A DNA stretch of 64,000 nt from Qipengyuania_C sp046254955 (GCF_046254955.1 NZ_JBJXRG010000001.1:372001-436000); one strand, 5' to 3'. Shown: positions 27,208-36,682, counted from the first letter of the stretch. Translations and numbers: made by a program. The notes: generated by a model from the letters alone, not told the origin.

Positions 27208-27743
27208 TTCCAGAATGCGCCGATGTAGAGCGCGCTGGCTGCCATCAGGATTGCGGCGAGGTAGCGGGCATTGGTGCCGAACCTGCTCGCTCCGCCGTTT
27301 GAGGCAATCGCCATCGCCATACCCGCCCCCATGGCAAGTCCCGCGGCAGGCCAGGTGTAATGTGTGGCCAACAGCCCAACCGCCAAAGCGAGAATTGCCG
27401 AACCGTCACGCACGGCAAATGCCGCAACAACAATCCCGGTAGCGATGGACGAACGGGTCGGTTCCTCCGGGGCGATGAGCGAGTAGGGTCTGAGGACGAG
27501 AAACACGACGATCGCAAGCAAAGCAGCAACTGCCACCCGGATCGGCTCATGCCCCAACGCTGGCGACAGCGCTGCCCCGGCGAGCAGCATCAGGCCTGCG
27601 ATTACCGCCTGCCCGGCAAATGCGGGAACAATCAGCGGCAGTCCCGCGCCATTCTTGCTGGCCACGATCTCGACCACCCGCGCCGCATTGCCCGACAGGC
27701 CAATGACCAGCGCGCAGACAAAGGCAAAGATCGCTAGAGCCAC
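27204..27743 (-). CDS. Membrane protein, unknown, coupled to pgl
   Basis: The 179-residue product consists almost entirely of six hydrophobic segments (about residues 1-20, 37-60, 68-88, 100-120, 125-148 and 158-176). No conserved acidic motif such as that of GDT1-type transporters was found. The stop overlaps the pgl start (ATGA) and the start lies seven bases after the PhoX-like gene, so the four genes form one unit. Function not recognised. Confidence 0.7.
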   Translation of the reverse strand: MALAIFAFVCALVIGLSGNAARVVEIVASKNGAGLPLIVPAFAGQAVIAGLMLLAGAALSPALGHEPIRVAVAALLAIVVFLVLRPYSLIAPEEPTRSSIATGIVVAAFAVRDGSAILALAVGLLATHYTWPAAGLAMGAGMAMAIASNGGASRFGTNARYLAAILMAASALYIGAFWK

Positions 27744-27750
27744 TCCTTAC

Positions 27751-29088
27751 CTAGCCCAGATGCTGCCAGGGGCCGGTAATCGCGAGCGTCTTTGCGGGAC
27801 TGTATACGTTGACGAATAGCGTTCCGCCGTCGGGCGAGAAGCACGCTCCCGCCCATTCGGTCTGGGCGTCGAGAAAAGCAATCGGATACGCCTCGCCGCC
27901 GGTCGTGATGCCGCGAATATAGTTCTTCACTATGGCGCCATACTGATCTTCGCAGACCACAAGCTGGCCATCGGGTGCGATGGTCAAATTGTCTCCATAG
28001 TTGAACTGGTCTGGAGAGGTGGATTCGTAGAACAGTTCGAGCTTGTCGCTAAGCTCGCCGCGTCCCGGCTTGAGCCGGAAAATCTGTCCCAGTTTCGCCA
28101 AACCGCCGCTGGTGCAGGCGAAATAGAGTTCTCCGTCACCCATCCAGATGCCCTCGCCGCGGGCGAAAACTGCCGCCCCGCGCGCCGCGCCGCGCTGGCG
28201 CAAATCATCCCCCGGCGCCTCGACATCGTCCATATCGATCCAGCTGCCCGTAAGCGGATCGCCGAGAGCGATCTGGACCGAGTCCCAATTGCGCGTGTCT
28301 TTCACATCACCAAGAACGAGCGCTTGCAGCTTGCCGCCCTCCGCGAGGATACCAGGCGAATTGGGAAGAAAGCGGTAGAGCAGCGAATCGTCGCGATCTT
28401 CGGTCAGGTAGACAATCCCGGTGACCGGATCGACGCAAGCGGCTTCGTGATTGAAGCGCCCCATGGCCTTGAGCGGCACTGGATCGATTATCTCGCTTGC
28501 ATCGGCGGGCACTTCGAACACCCAGCCATGGTTGCGATCGAGCCCGTCGCCATAGCGCTGGCCCGGACCGGTCACCGCTTCCTCGCAAGTGAGCCAGCTG
28601 CCCCATGGAGTCGTACCGCCCGCACAATTGCGGATCGTGCCCCCGAGCGAGCGGAACTGGTGCTCCACCTCGAGTGTTTTTGCGTCGAGAATTATGCTGG
28701 TAGTTCCTCCAGGAACGAATCTACCGTTCCACCTGCCGAAACCTTTTGCAATCTCGCCGCCGCTGCCCTGTGTCAGGATAAGCTCATGATTGCGCACCAG
28801 GGCCAACTTGCCATTACCGAGATCGAAACAACCCATGCCATCAGCGGCATCCGGAACTGTGCCACCATCATTCATCGCATCGCCCAGCTTCGAGATGACG
28901 CGGTAAGAAAACCCATGAGGCAGATCGACTAGTCCCGCCGGATCGGGGGTCAGTGGACCGTAGCCTACTCCGTTGGTCACGGAAGCATCGGCCACCTCGC
29001 GGACCGAGCATCCGCTTGCCACAAGCGCGGCCATCGCACTGCCGGTTGCAGCCAGGAATTGCCGACGATTTTGATTTGGTAAGTGCAC
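27751..29088 (-). CDS. PhoX-like (DUF839) exported phosphatase family protein
   Basis: The 445-residue protein has a twin-arginine-type leader (NRRQFLAATGSAMAALVASGC) that also holds a possible lipobox cysteine. The body matches the PhoX/DUF839 family: DGMGCFDLGNGKLALVRNHE, RNCAGGTTPWGSWLTCEE, GRFNHEAACVDPVTGIVYLTEDR and QTEWAGACFSPDGGTLFVN. PhoX enzymes are calcium- and iron-dependent alkaline phosphatases, and the conserved Glu and Cys residues of the metal site appear present. It could release phosphate from organic esters in the periplasm. It leads a four-gene minus-strand unit. No clear Pho box was recognised upstream. Confidence 0.9.
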   Translation of the reverse strand: MHLPNQNRRQFLAATGSAMAALVASGCSVREVADASVTNGVGYGPLTPDPAGLVDLPHGFSYRVISKLGDAMNDGGTVPDAADGMGCFDLGNGKLALVRNHELILTQGSGGEIAKGFGRWNGRFVPGGTTSIILDAKTLEVEHQFRSLGGTIRNCAGGTTPWGSWLTCEEAVTGPGQRYGDGLDRNHGWVFEVPADASEIIDPVPLKAMGRFNHEAACVDPVTGIVYLTEDRDDSLLYRFLPNSPGILAEGGKLQALVLGDVKDTRNWDSVQIALGDPLTGSWIDMDDVEAPGDDLRQRGAARGAAVFARGEGIWMGDGELYFACTSGGLAKLGQIFRLKPGRGELSDKLELFYESTSPDQFNYGDNLTIAPDGQLVVCEDQYGAIVKNYIRGITTGGEAYPIAFLDAQTEWAGACFSPDGGTLFVNVYSPAKTLAITGPWQHLG

Positions 29089-29175
29089 GACCCGTGTCTA
29101 CTCCTCGTGAATTGGTCAGTGGCACCTGCGCGCGCCACGTTGCAGGTTGATGGCATAGCAGGAGGGAATGAGCGA

Positions 29176-29970
29176 ATGAAACTCGAAAGTGGATTGGCGG
29201 CGGTGGTTACAGGCGGAGCCTCCGGCCTGGGGCGGGCAAGCGCGCAGGCGCTCAGCGATGCCGGGCTGAAGGTAGCGATCTTCGATATCAATGACGAGGC
29301 GGGCGAAGAGCATGCCAAGGCCATCGGCGGCACCTTCCATCATGTTGACATCATGGACGAGCAATCGGCCCAGGACGGGTTTGCAGCCGCCCGCGAGGCC
29401 AATGGCCAGGAACGTGTCACCGTGCACTGCGCCATGGCCAGCCAGCGCGGCAAGACGCTGGGATGGGACAAGGAAAACAATTGCTACAAGCGCTTGCCGA
29501 CCGAGCATTACGAGTTCGGCGCACAAGGAATTCTGGTTGCCAGCTACCGGATCGCCTCGATCAGCGCGCTGGGCATGGCCAATGCCGAACCCCTCAATGA
29601 CGATGGCGAGCGCGGTGCGATTACGCTGACCGCTTCGGTCGCCGCGCAGGACGGCCAGATCGGCCAGGTCATCTACGGCAGCTGCAAATCGGGCGTGAAC
29701 GGGCTCGTACTGCCGATGGCGCGCGACCTGATGGATGTCGGCATCAGGATCAATTCGGTCATGCCCGGTATCTTCGCCACGCCGCTGATGCTCGGCATGA
29801 AGGATCGCAACCCGGCGATGTGGGCGCAGCTCAATGCCTCTGTCCCATTCCCCAAGCGCCTTGGTGAACCCGAAGAGTTTGCCTCGCTGATCCTTGAGAT
29901 CGCACGCAACACCTACATCAACGGGCACCAGTTCCGCCTCGACGGCGCCATCCGGATGCCGCCGAAGTAA
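29176..29970 (+). CDS. SDR-family dehydrogenase, 17-beta-HSD10/3-hydroxyacyl-CoA type
   Basis: The 264-residue protein is a short-chain dehydrogenase: VVTGGASGLGRASAQAL binds NAD, FDIND marks NAD preference, and the catalytic residues are Ser in TASVAAQ and Tyr-x3-Lys in IYGSCKSG. The C-terminal VMPGIFATPLM and NGHQFRLDGAIRM resemble 3-hydroxyacyl-CoA dehydrogenase type 2. A strong AGGAGG site precedes the ATG at 29176; the frame is open further upstream but overlaps the divergent PhoX-like gene. Oxidation of a branched or short 3-hydroxyacyl-CoA would suit the neighbourhood. Confidence 0.9.
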   Translation: MKLESGLAAVVTGGASGLGRASAQALSDAGLKVAIFDINDEAGEEHAKAIGGTFHHVDIMDEQSAQDGFAAAREANGQERVTVHCAMASQRGKTLGWDKENNCYKRLPTEHYEFGAQGILVASYRIASISALGMANAEPLNDDGERGAITLTASVAAQDGQIGQVIYGSCKSGVNGLVLPMARDLMDVGIRINSVMPGIFATPLMLGMKDRNPAMWAQLNASVPFPKRLGEPEEFASLILEIARNTYINGHQFRLDGAIRMPPK

Positions 29971-30005
29971 GCTCGACTTCCCGCACGCGCGCGCAAGGAT
30001 TTTCC

Positions 30006-31076
30006 ATGTCCGATCACACAACGACCAACGAATACCCCACTAAGGCCTATGGCGCGACTGCAACCGACAGCGGGGTCGTGCCGATGGACATCGTGAGGCG
30101 AGGCTTGCGCGACAACGATGTTTTGATCGAGATTTCGCATTGCGGGATCTGCCACTCGGACCTGCATGCCACGCGCAACGACTGGGGCAATGCGCGCTAC
30201 CCGCTGGTGCCGGGCCACGAGATTGCTGGGACGGTCGCGGCGGTCGGCGAGGCAGTGACTCAGCACAAGGTAGGCGACCGCGTTGCCGTGGGCACCACGG
30301 TGGATTCCTGCATGTCATGCAAATCCTGCGACGCCGATCTGGAGCAGTTCTGCCTCGAAGGCAGCACCGGCGCCTATGGCGGCAAGGATCGGCACGACGG
30401 ATCGATGACGCAGGGTGGCTATTCCCAGCGGATAGTGTGCCGCGAGGAATTCGTCCTCAAAGTGCCCGAAGCACTATCGATGGAGCATGCTGCGCCGCTG
30501 CTCTGCGCCGGGATCACCACCTACTCACCCTTGCGAACTTGGAAAGTCGGGCCCGGCAGCAAGGTCGCGGTAATCGGGCTCGGCGGCCTGGGCCATATGG
30601 GAGTGAAGTTCGCTGCAGCGATGGGGGCCGAGGTCACCGTCATCAGCCGCAGCGAAGACAAGCGCGGCGATGCCCAGTTGCTGGGCGCGCATGAATTCCT
30701 GAATTCAAGCGACAAGGGGGCGATGAAAGCCAGGAACGGCTATTTCGACTTGGTCCTCAACACCATCCCTGTCCGGCATGATGTCGCGCCCTTCTTCCGC
30801 CTGCTACGTCTCGACGGAGTGCAGGTACTGGTCGGCGTGATCGACATGCTGCCCGAAATGCATTCGATCGATTTCATCCGCCGCCGGATCCTCACGGGAA
30901 GCGGGGTTGGCGGGATCGCCGAAACGCAGGAGATGCTCGATTTCTGTGCCGAGAAGGGTGTCGTGCCGGAGATCGAAATGGTGAATATGCAGGACGTCAA
31001 TCACGCGTTCGAACGCATGGAAGCGAGCGATGTGAAGTATCGCTTCGTGATCGATATGGCGAGCCTCGCCGGCTAG
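30006..31076 (+). CDS. Zinc-dependent alcohol dehydrogenase, cinnamyl-alcohol/YahK type
   Basis: The 356-residue protein has the catalytic zinc site HCGICHSDLHATRNDWG and GHE. It has the structural zinc cysteines in DSCMSCKSCDADLEQFC, and NADP-binding VIGLGGLGHMGVKFAAAMG. This pattern is that of broad-specificity NADPH aldehyde reductases of the cinnamyl alcohol dehydrogenase group. It follows the SDR gene by 35 bases in the same direction and converges with the hydrolase gene, overlapping it by four bases. Confidence 0.93.
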   Translation: MSDHTTTNEYPTKAYGATATDSGVVPMDIVRRGLRDNDVLIEISHCGICHSDLHATRNDWGNARYPLVPGHEIAGTVAAVGEAVTQHKVGDRVAVGTTVDSCMSCKSCDADLEQFCLEGSTGAYGGKDRHDGSMTQGGYSQRIVCREEFVLKVPEALSMEHAAPLLCAGITTYSPLRTWKVGPGSKVAVIGLGGLGHMGVKFAAAMGAEVTVISRSEDKRGDAQLLGAHEFLNSSDKGAMKARNGYFDLVLNTIPVRHDVAPFFRLLRLDGVQVLVGVIDMLPEMHSIDFIRRRILTGSGVGGIAETQEMLDFCAEKGVVPEIEMVNMQDVNHAFERMEASDVKYRFVIDMASLAG

Positions 31077-32020
31077 CGCAGCTTTTCTAGCCCCTTGCGG
31101 ATTTCCTCAACCAGTACCAACGGCTGGTCGGCCATGATGTGATGATGAGCATCGGCGATCTCGGTGACGAAGCGGCAATCGGGATATCCATCGATCACGT
31201 CCTGATCGACGCCTTTCGGGAATAGTGCCGAATCCGCGCCGTAGATTATTCCGAGCGGGACCTTGGGGCTCAGATCGTCGCTCATGATCGCGTTGCGATC
31301 GAACTTCTGCCAGAATCGCGGATCGAAACGCCACGACCATCCGGTCGCGCCTTCTTTTTGCTCGAAGTGTTTCAGCGAACCCCGGGCAATCCAATCAATG
31401 ATTGCGCGGTCGCCGCTGGCTTGTTCCGGCATGAAACGAAACCGGGTAAGCGCTTCGGCCAATTCAGGGTAAACCCGGTGATCGCGGCTGCGGTTGACCA
31501 GTTTGGGCGGAGGCCCCTTCTTGCCATGGGTGGCTGAGGCTGAATCGATCAGGATCGCACCGCCAATTGCCTCGGGATGCTCACTGGCGATGTAGAGCGA
31601 AGGAAACCCGCCGAATGAATGCGCGACAATCACGGGCGGCTCGCCCGATTCCGCCAGGCACGCCACTTCGATGGCGCTCAGCGCCTCCCCGGCAAACAAG
31701 GGTATGCGATATTCTTCGCGCCAATCCGATCCGCCCATCCCCGACCATGAAATCGCGGCGCAGCGATAGTCCTCTGCAAACAGCGGCGCGATGAAACTCC
31801 ACCAGTCGGCATGTGCGGCATTGCCGTGCAGGAACAGCAGGCCCGGTTTCCCGCGCTGACCCCATGTCAGCAGCTCGATCTGCGCGCCTTCGACGGCAAA
31901 ACGCGAGCGTTCGGGCGCATTTGCTATCGCATCGGTGAACCAAGGCTCGGCCGGCGGCCGCTGGCCCTTGAATGCGCCTAGAAGCGTGTCAGTGCTGGTA
32001 TCGCCGGGGCCATTGCTCAT
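31073..32020 (-). CDS. Alpha/beta hydrolase
   Basis: The 315-residue protein has the alpha/beta-hydrolase fold: the oxyanion-region LLFLHGNAAHADWWSF, a nucleophile elbow AHSFGG (Ser), and a C-terminal histidine in IADAHHHIMADQP. The open frame runs 34 codons further upstream, but that part reads through the tRNA-Gly gene, so the ATG at 32020 is the true start. The substrate is not evident. Confidence 0.87.
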   Translation of the reverse strand: MSNGPGDTSTDTLLGAFKGQRPPAEPWFTDAIANAPERSRFAVEGAQIELLTWGQRGKPGLLFLHGNAAHADWWSFIAPLFAEDYRCAAISWSGMGGSDWREEYRIPLFAGEALSAIEVACLAESGEPPVIVAHSFGGFPSLYIASEHPEAIGGAILIDSASATHGKKGPPPKLVNRSRDHRVYPELAEALTRFRFMPEQASGDRAIIDWIARGSLKHFEQKEGATGWSWRFDPRFWQKFDRNAIMSDDLSPKVPLGIIYGADSALFPKGVDQDVIDGYPDCRFVTEIADAHHHIMADQPLVLVEEIRKGLEKLR

Positions 32021-32061
32021 TTTCGGTCTGGTCCCTTGCCTCGGCTGAACGCGATTGCAAT

Positions 32062-32135
32062 CTGGAGCGGGTGAAGGGAATCGAACCCTCGTCGTCAGCT
32101 TGGGAAGCTGCTGCTCTACCATTGAGCTACACCCG
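32062..32135 (-). tRNA. tRNA-Gly (anticodon CCC)
   Basis: On the minus strand the sequence folds as a complete cloverleaf: acceptor GCGGGTG paired with CACCCGC, D-arm GCTC/GAGC, anticodon loop TTCCCAA (anticodon CCC), and T-arm GAGGGTTCGATTCCCTT. The CCA end is encoded. Glycine is supported by the CCC anticodon and by close likeness to the bacterial tRNA-Gly(CCC). Confidence 0.96.
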
Positions 32136-32297
32136 CATGGGTGACCCCGAATGGGGCTGCGGGCATGTGCCGCATGACTGCTGGCGCGTCAATTCGGAAC
32201 CGACTGCAAGAGAGTCGGAAATCCGCTAGTTGTAGCGGGGCGATTCCATGCGCTAGAGGTCGGCCAAACAAGTTTGAAATCACCGAGAGAAATAATA

Positions 32298-33794
32298 ATG
32301 CGCACAGTTGATCATTTTGTTGTTGGCGGCGCAGGCGGCTCAAGTGGCCGCATGCACCAAGTATGGAACCCATCGACCGGCGAGGTACAGGCCGAAGTGC
32401 CGCTGGGCGATGCAGCCTTGCTCGACCGCGCGGTCGAAACCGCGAAGAAGGTCCAGCCCGAATGGGCGGCCACCAACCCGCAAAAACGGGCCCGCGTAAT
32501 GTTCGCGTTCAAGCAGCTGATCGAAGCGAACATGCAGGAGCTTGCCGAACTGCTGTCTTCCGAACACGGCAAGGTGATCGACGATGCCAAGGGCGATGTG
32601 CAGCGCGGGCTCGAAGTCATCGAATTTGCGTGCGGTATCCCTCAGGTACTCAAGGGTGAATATACGCAGGGCGCAGGGCCAGGCATCGATGTCTATTCGA
32701 TGCGCCAGCCGCTCGGCATCGGGGCGGGCATCACTCCGTTCAACTTCCCCGCGATGATCCCGATGTGGATGTTCGGCATGGCGACCGCTGCGGGCAACGC
32801 TTTCATCCTTAAGCCATCGGAACGCGATCCATCGGTACCGGTGCGCCTCGCCGAATTGTTCCTCGAAGCGGGCGCTCCTGAAGGGCTACTGCAAGTCGTC
32901 CACGGCGACAAGGAAATGGTCGATGCGATCCTCGATCACCCCGATATCCCGGCTATCAGCTTCGTCGGTTCGAGCGATATCGCGCAATATATCTACTCGC
33001 GCGGGACGGAGAATGCGAAACGCGTGCAGGCCTTCGGCGGCGCGAAGAACCACGGCATCGTGATGCCAGATGCCGATCTCGACCAGGTGGTGAACGATCT
33101 TGCCGGAGCCGCTTTCGGTTCGGCGGGCGAGCGCTGCATGGCGCTGCCTGTCGTGGTTCCCGTGGGCGAGGACACGGCCGAGAACCTCAAGGAAAAGCTG
33201 ATCCCGGCGATCAACGGCCTGCGCGTCGGCGTATCGAATGATCCCGATGCGCACTACGGCCCCGTCGTCACGCCCGAGCACAAGGCGCGGGTCGAGCAAT
33301 GGATCACCACCGCAGAAGAAGAAGGCGGCGAGATCGTGATCGACGGTCGCGGCTTCAGCCTGCAGGGCCACGAGAAGGGCTTCTTCGTCGGGCCGACGCT
33401 GATCGACCACGTCACACCGCAGATGAAGAGCTACCAGGAGGAGATCTTCGGACCCGTTCTGCAAATCGTGCGGGCAAAGAACTTCGAAGACGCGCTGCGC
33501 CTGCCGAGCGAACACCAGTATGGCAACGGTGTCGCGATCTTCACGCGCAACGGCCATGCCGCGCGTGAATTCGCGCACCGGGTGAATGTCGGCATGGTGG
33601 GTATCAACGTGCCGATCCCCGTACCGGTCAGCTACCACAGCTTCGGCGGCTGGAAGCGCTCCGGCTTTGGCGACATCGATCAGTACGGTATGGAAGGTCT
33701 GCGTTTCTGGACCAAGAACAAGAAGATCACCCAGCGCTGGCCCGACGGCGGCGGCGATGGGTCGAATGCTTTTGTCATTCCAACCATGGGATAG
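32298..33794 (+). CDS. mmsA: Methylmalonate-semialdehyde dehydrogenase (CoA-acylating)
   Basis: The 498-residue protein is an aldehyde dehydrogenase with the MmsA pattern: HQVWNPSTGEVQAEVPLG near the start, GITPFNFPAMIPMWMF, and the active-site cysteine in AGERCMALPVVV. It oxidises methylmalonate semialdehyde to propionyl-CoA with CoA and NAD, the last step of valine degradation. The ATG at 32298 gives the usual family length; an upstream TTG in frame is less likely. It heads a run of eight same-strand genes that ends with mmsB. Confidence 0.95.
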   Translation: MRTVDHFVVGGAGGSSGRMHQVWNPSTGEVQAEVPLGDAALLDRAVETAKKVQPEWAATNPQKRARVMFAFKQLIEANMQELAELLSSEHGKVIDDAKGDVQRGLEVIEFACGIPQVLKGEYTQGAGPGIDVYSMRQPLGIGAGITPFNFPAMIPMWMFGMATAAGNAFILKPSERDPSVPVRLAELFLEAGAPEGLLQVVHGDKEMVDAILDHPDIPAISFVGSSDIAQYIYSRGTENAKRVQAFGGAKNHGIVMPDADLDQVVNDLAGAAFGSAGERCMALPVVVPVGEDTAENLKEKLIPAINGLRVGVSNDPDAHYGPVVTPEHKARVEQWITTAEEEGGEIVIDGRGFSLQGHEKGFFVGPTLIDHVTPQMKSYQEEIFGPVLQIVRAKNFEDALRLPSEHQYGNGVAIFTRNGHAAREFAHRVNVGMVGINVPIPVPVSYHSFGGWKRSGFGDIDQYGMEGLRFWTKNKKITQRWPDGGGDGSNAFVIPTMG

Positions 33795-33799
33795 TCTTG

Positions 33800-34108
33800 A
33801 TGCGATTGATTGCACTTTGCCTTGCCGCACCACTTGGAGCGTGCATGACATATGCCGCAGATGCAGCGCCGGATGAGCCGGAACGCCGTCCGGTTGGCGA
33901 TGGTGCGACATGCGATGCCTCCGCGCTGCAAGACCATATCGGCCATACTGCGTCACAGCAGTCAGGCGCTATCTTGCTTGAGCTATCGGGTGCTCGCAGT
34001 TTGCGCTGGGGCCCGCCGGACAGCGCCTGGACGATGGACTACCGGCAGGACCGGTTGAATGTGCGCTATGATCGCGACATGAAAATCACTGCGATTACCT
34101 GCGGCTGA
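33800..34108 (+). CDS. Peptidase inhibitor I78 family lipoprotein
   Basis: This 102-residue protein has a short signal peptide ending in a lipobox (APLGAC). An I78-type domain follows: CDASALQDHIGHTASQ, then DYRQDRLNVRYDRDMKITAITCG, with the DRLNV and closing CG typical of the family. Such proteins are thought to inhibit serine peptidases at the envelope. It starts six bases after mmsA and overlaps the RidA gene by one base, so it is carried in the valine operon, with no evident link to valine. Confidence 0.85.
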   Translation: MRLIALCLAAPLGACMTYAADAAPDEPERRPVGDGATCDASALQDHIGHTASQQSGAILLELSGARSLRWGPPDSAWTMDYRQDRLNVRYDRDMKITAITCG

Positions 34109-34497
34109 TGACTCGCGAGCATGCCTCTTCCGGCTCTCCGTTCGAGGAGGAGTTCGGCTTTTCGCGCGCCATACGCGTGGGAAATCGCATTATTGTCGCA
34201 GGCACAGGCCCGATTGAAGACGACGGCTCGAGCACGTCCGGCGATGTCACCGCGCAGGCAGAGCGCTGCTTTACCCTGATCCAGCACGCGATCGAAGAAC
34301 TGGGCGGCAGCGCGGCAGATGTCGTACGTGTGCGCATGTTCCTGACCGATTTCGATGACCAGGCCGCAGTTGGCGCTGTGCAAGCCCGTTTCTTCGGCAA
34401 GGCGCGCCCGGCGGCCACCATGGTCGGCGTCTCATGGCTGTGCCGCAAAGAATGGAAAGTTGAAGTGGAAGCCGAAGCGATTATGGGAAATCCATGA
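34108..34497 (+). CDS. RidA/YjgF-family protein
   Basis: The 129-residue protein has the RidA fold pattern: FSRAIRVGNRIIVAGTGPI, then VVRVRMFLTDF and ATMVGVSWL. RidA proteins deaminate reactive imine/enamine intermediates of amino-acid metabolism. The usual catalytic Arg before the C-terminal strand is replaced: the RPAATMVGV stretch retains an Arg, but the closing segment VEVEAEAI matches the family. It overlaps the preceding gene by one base and the acyl-CoA dehydrogenase gene by four, so it is translated as part of the valine operon. Confidence 0.88.
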   Translation: MTREHASSGSPFEEEFGFSRAIRVGNRIIVAGTGPIEDDGSSTSGDVTAQAERCFTLIQHAIEELGGSAADVVRVRMFLTDFDDQAAVGAVQARFFGKARPAATMVGVSWLCRKEWKVEVEAEAIMGNP

Positions 34498-35639
34498 CCA
34501 ACCAATTTGCACTGACCGACGACCAGCTTGCGATCCAGGAAATGGCGCAGCGCTTTACCGCGGACAACATCACTCCGCATGCCGCCGAATGGGACGAGCA
34601 ACATCACTTCCCGCGCGAGGTGATCCAGCAGACCGGCGAGCTCGGCTTCGGCGCGATCTACGTCTCCGAAGAATCCGGCGGAATAAATCTGGGCCGGCTT
34701 GAGGCGGCGCTGATCATGGAAGCCATGGCCTATGGATGTCCCGCCACCAGCGCTTACATCTCGATCCACAACATGTCGGCCTGGATGATAGATCGGTTCG
34801 GCGGCGACGAGGTGAAGCAGCGCTTCCTGCCCAAGCTTGTCACAATGGAAAATATTGCCAGCTACGCCTTGACCGAGCCGGGATCGGGTTCGGACGCGGC
34901 AGGGCTGAAGACCAGCGCCGTTCTGGATGGCGATCACTACGTCCTCAACGGTACCAAGCAGTTCATCTCTGGCAGCGGTTTCAACGACATCTATGTCGTT
35001 ATGGTGCGTACCGGCGAGCACAAGTCCAAGGGCATCTCCTGCCTTGTCGTCGAGAAAGACACGCCTGGGCTGAGCTTCGGCAAGCCGGAGAAAAAGCTCG
35101 GCTGGAACGCCTCGCCCACCGCGCAGCTGATATTCGAGGATTGCCGCGTGCCTGTCGCCAACCGGGTCGGTGCAGAAGGCGACGGATTCCGCTTCGCCAT
35201 GGCCGGGCTCGATGGCGGGCGGCTCAATATCGGTGCCTGTTCGCTCGGCGGAGCGCAGCGCTGCCTCGACGAAGCGGTGAAATACACCAAGGAGCGCCAG
35301 CAGTTCGGCCAACCGGTAGCCGATTTCCAGAACACGCAATTCATGCTCGCCGATATGGCGACTGAGTTGGAGGCTGCGCGCGCCCTGCTCTACCTTGCCG
35401 CCTGCAAGGTGACCGAGAACGCGCCCGACAAGAGCCGCTTTTCCGCCATGGCCAAGCGGCTGGCAACCGATAGCGGCTCCAACGTCGTCAACAATGCACT
35501 GCAGCTGTTCGGCGGCTATGGCTACCTCAAGGAATATCCGATCGAGCGCTTCTGGCGCGACCTTAGGGTCCACTCGATCCTCGAAGGGACCAATCAGGTT
35601 ATGCGAATGATCGTAGGCAGGGACTTGCTGCGCCAATGA
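34494..35639 (+). CDS. Acyl-CoA dehydrogenase, probably isobutyryl-CoA dehydrogenase
   Basis: The 381-residue flavoprotein has ALTEPGSGSDAAGLKTSA, the conserved QFGQPVADFQNTQF, and the C-terminal VHSILEGTNQVMRMIVGRDLL with the catalytic Glu in ILEG. The position in the operon beside 3-hydroxyisobutyryl-CoA hydrolase, enoyl-CoA hydratase, MmsA and MmsB indicates oxidation of isobutyryl-CoA to methacrylyl-CoA. Four-base overlaps on both sides show tight coupling. Short branched-chain acyl-CoA use is inferred from context and not from the sequence alone. Confidence 0.92.
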   Translation: MTNQFALTDDQLAIQEMAQRFTADNITPHAAEWDEQHHFPREVIQQTGELGFGAIYVSEESGGINLGRLEAALIMEAMAYGCPATSAYISIHNMSAWMIDRFGGDEVKQRFLPKLVTMENIASYALTEPGSGSDAAGLKTSAVLDGDHYVLNGTKQFISGSGFNDIYVVMVRTGEHKSKGISCLVVEKDTPGLSFGKPEKKLGWNASPTAQLIFEDCRVPVANRVGAEGDGFRFAMAGLDGGRLNIGACSLGGAQRCLDEAVKYTKERQQFGQPVADFQNTQFMLADMATELEAARALLYLAACKVTENAPDKSRFSAMAKRLATDSGSNVVNNALQLFGGYGYLKEYPIERFWRDLRVHSILEGTNQVMRMIVGRDLLRQ

Positions 35640-36682
35640 CAGACGAAGTGAACATCCACACGCACGGCGCGGCGGGTCATATCTCGCTTAACCGGCCCAA
35701 GGCGCTGCACGCGCTGACCCTCCCGATGTGCCACGCGATGAGCGCGGCGCTGAGCAAATGGGCCGATGACGATGCGGTGCAAGCGGTCATCATCGATCAT
35801 AGCGAAGGACGCGGGTTCTGCGCGGGCGGCGATATCGCCTTCCTGCGCGATTCGGCGTTGAATGACGGCGGCATCTCTGGCCGCAAGTTCTTCCACGACG
35901 AGTACCAGCTCAACCACCAGCTGTTCACCTATGGCAAGCCGACCGTCGCCTTCATGGACGGGATCACGATGGGCGGCGGCGTGGGGATTTCGCAGCCGTG
36001 CCGCTATCGCGTCGCAACCGAAAACACCCGGTTCGCCATGCCGGAAACGGGTATTGGACTGTTCCCCGATGTCGGCGGCGGCTGGTATCTCTCGCGCCTC
36101 GGCGGGCGGCTCGGCCAATTCCTCGCGCTTACAGGTGCGCGGCTCGACGGGGCGGAATGCCTGTGGGCCGGCCTGGCGACGCATTACCTGCCGTCGGAGA
36201 AACTCGCCGAAGCCAAGGCGCGGATTGCGAAAAACCCGGACCGGATCGGCGGCATGCTGTCCGAATTGTCGATTACGCCGCCGGACGCGCGGATCGAGGG
36301 TAATGCCGACAAGATCATCAAGCACTTCGCTTCGGATCGCTATGAGGACATCCTCGCCTCGCTTGAAGCCGACGACTCCGATTGGGCCGCGAAAGAGCGC
36401 GACACGCTCGGCACCAAGAGCCCGCAGACCTGTAAGGTTGCGCTGCGCCAGCTGGCGGAAAGCGCCGAGCTCGACGATTTCGCCGACAATATGCGGATGG
36501 AATACCGCATCGCCTCGCGCGTGCTGACCCGGCCCGATTTCGCCGAGGGCGTGCGCGCTGTCATCACCGACAAGACCAATGATCCGAAGTGGGATCCCGC
36601 AACACCAGAAGGCGTGAGCGAAGAGCTGATCGACAGCATTTTCGCCCCGCTGCCCGAGAACGAAGAATGGAAGCCTCTATGA
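35636..36682 (+). CDS. 3-hydroxyisobutyryl-CoA hydrolase
   Basis: The 348-residue crotonase-fold protein has EGRGFCAGGDIAFL, MDGITMGGGVGIS and MPETGIGLFPDVGGGWYLSRLGG. The last contains the Glu and Asp characteristic of 3-hydroxyisobutyryl-CoA hydrolase and not of simple hydratases. The length is longer than enoyl-CoA hydratases, as expected for the hydrolase. It releases 3-hydroxyisobutyrate from its CoA ester in valine degradation. It overlaps both neighbours by four bases. Confidence 0.92.
   Translation: MTDEVNIHTHGAAGHISLNRPKALHALTLPMCHAMSAALSKWADDDAVQAVIIDHSEGRGFCAGGDIAFLRDSALNDGGISGRKFFHDEYQLNHQLFTYGKPTVAFMDGITMGGGVGISQPCRYRVATENTRFAMPETGIGLFPDVGGGWYLSRLGGRLGQFLALTGARLDGAECLWAGLATHYLPSEKLAEAKARIAKNPDRIGGMLSELSITPPDARIEGNADKIIKHFASDRYEDILASLEADDSDWAAKERDTLGTKSPQTCKVALRQLAESAELDDFADNMRMEYRIASRVLTRPDFAEGVRAVITDKTNDPKWDPATPEGVSEELIDSIFAPLPENEEWKPL

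Noticed and set aside
27204..27743. TMEM165/GDT1-type cation transporter
   Set aside because: The expected E-x-G-D-K/R-T/S motifs are missing, so only a generic membrane protein call is justified.
32021..32122. N-terminal extension of the alpha/beta hydrolase
   Set aside because: The extension reads through the tRNA-Gly gene, and the internal ATG at 32020 gives a normal protein start.
34095..35636. A 513-codon minus-strand open frame opposite RidA and the acyl-CoA dehydrogenase
   Set aside because: Composition is that of a GC-rich shadow and both overlapped genes are well supported by motifs and overlaps.
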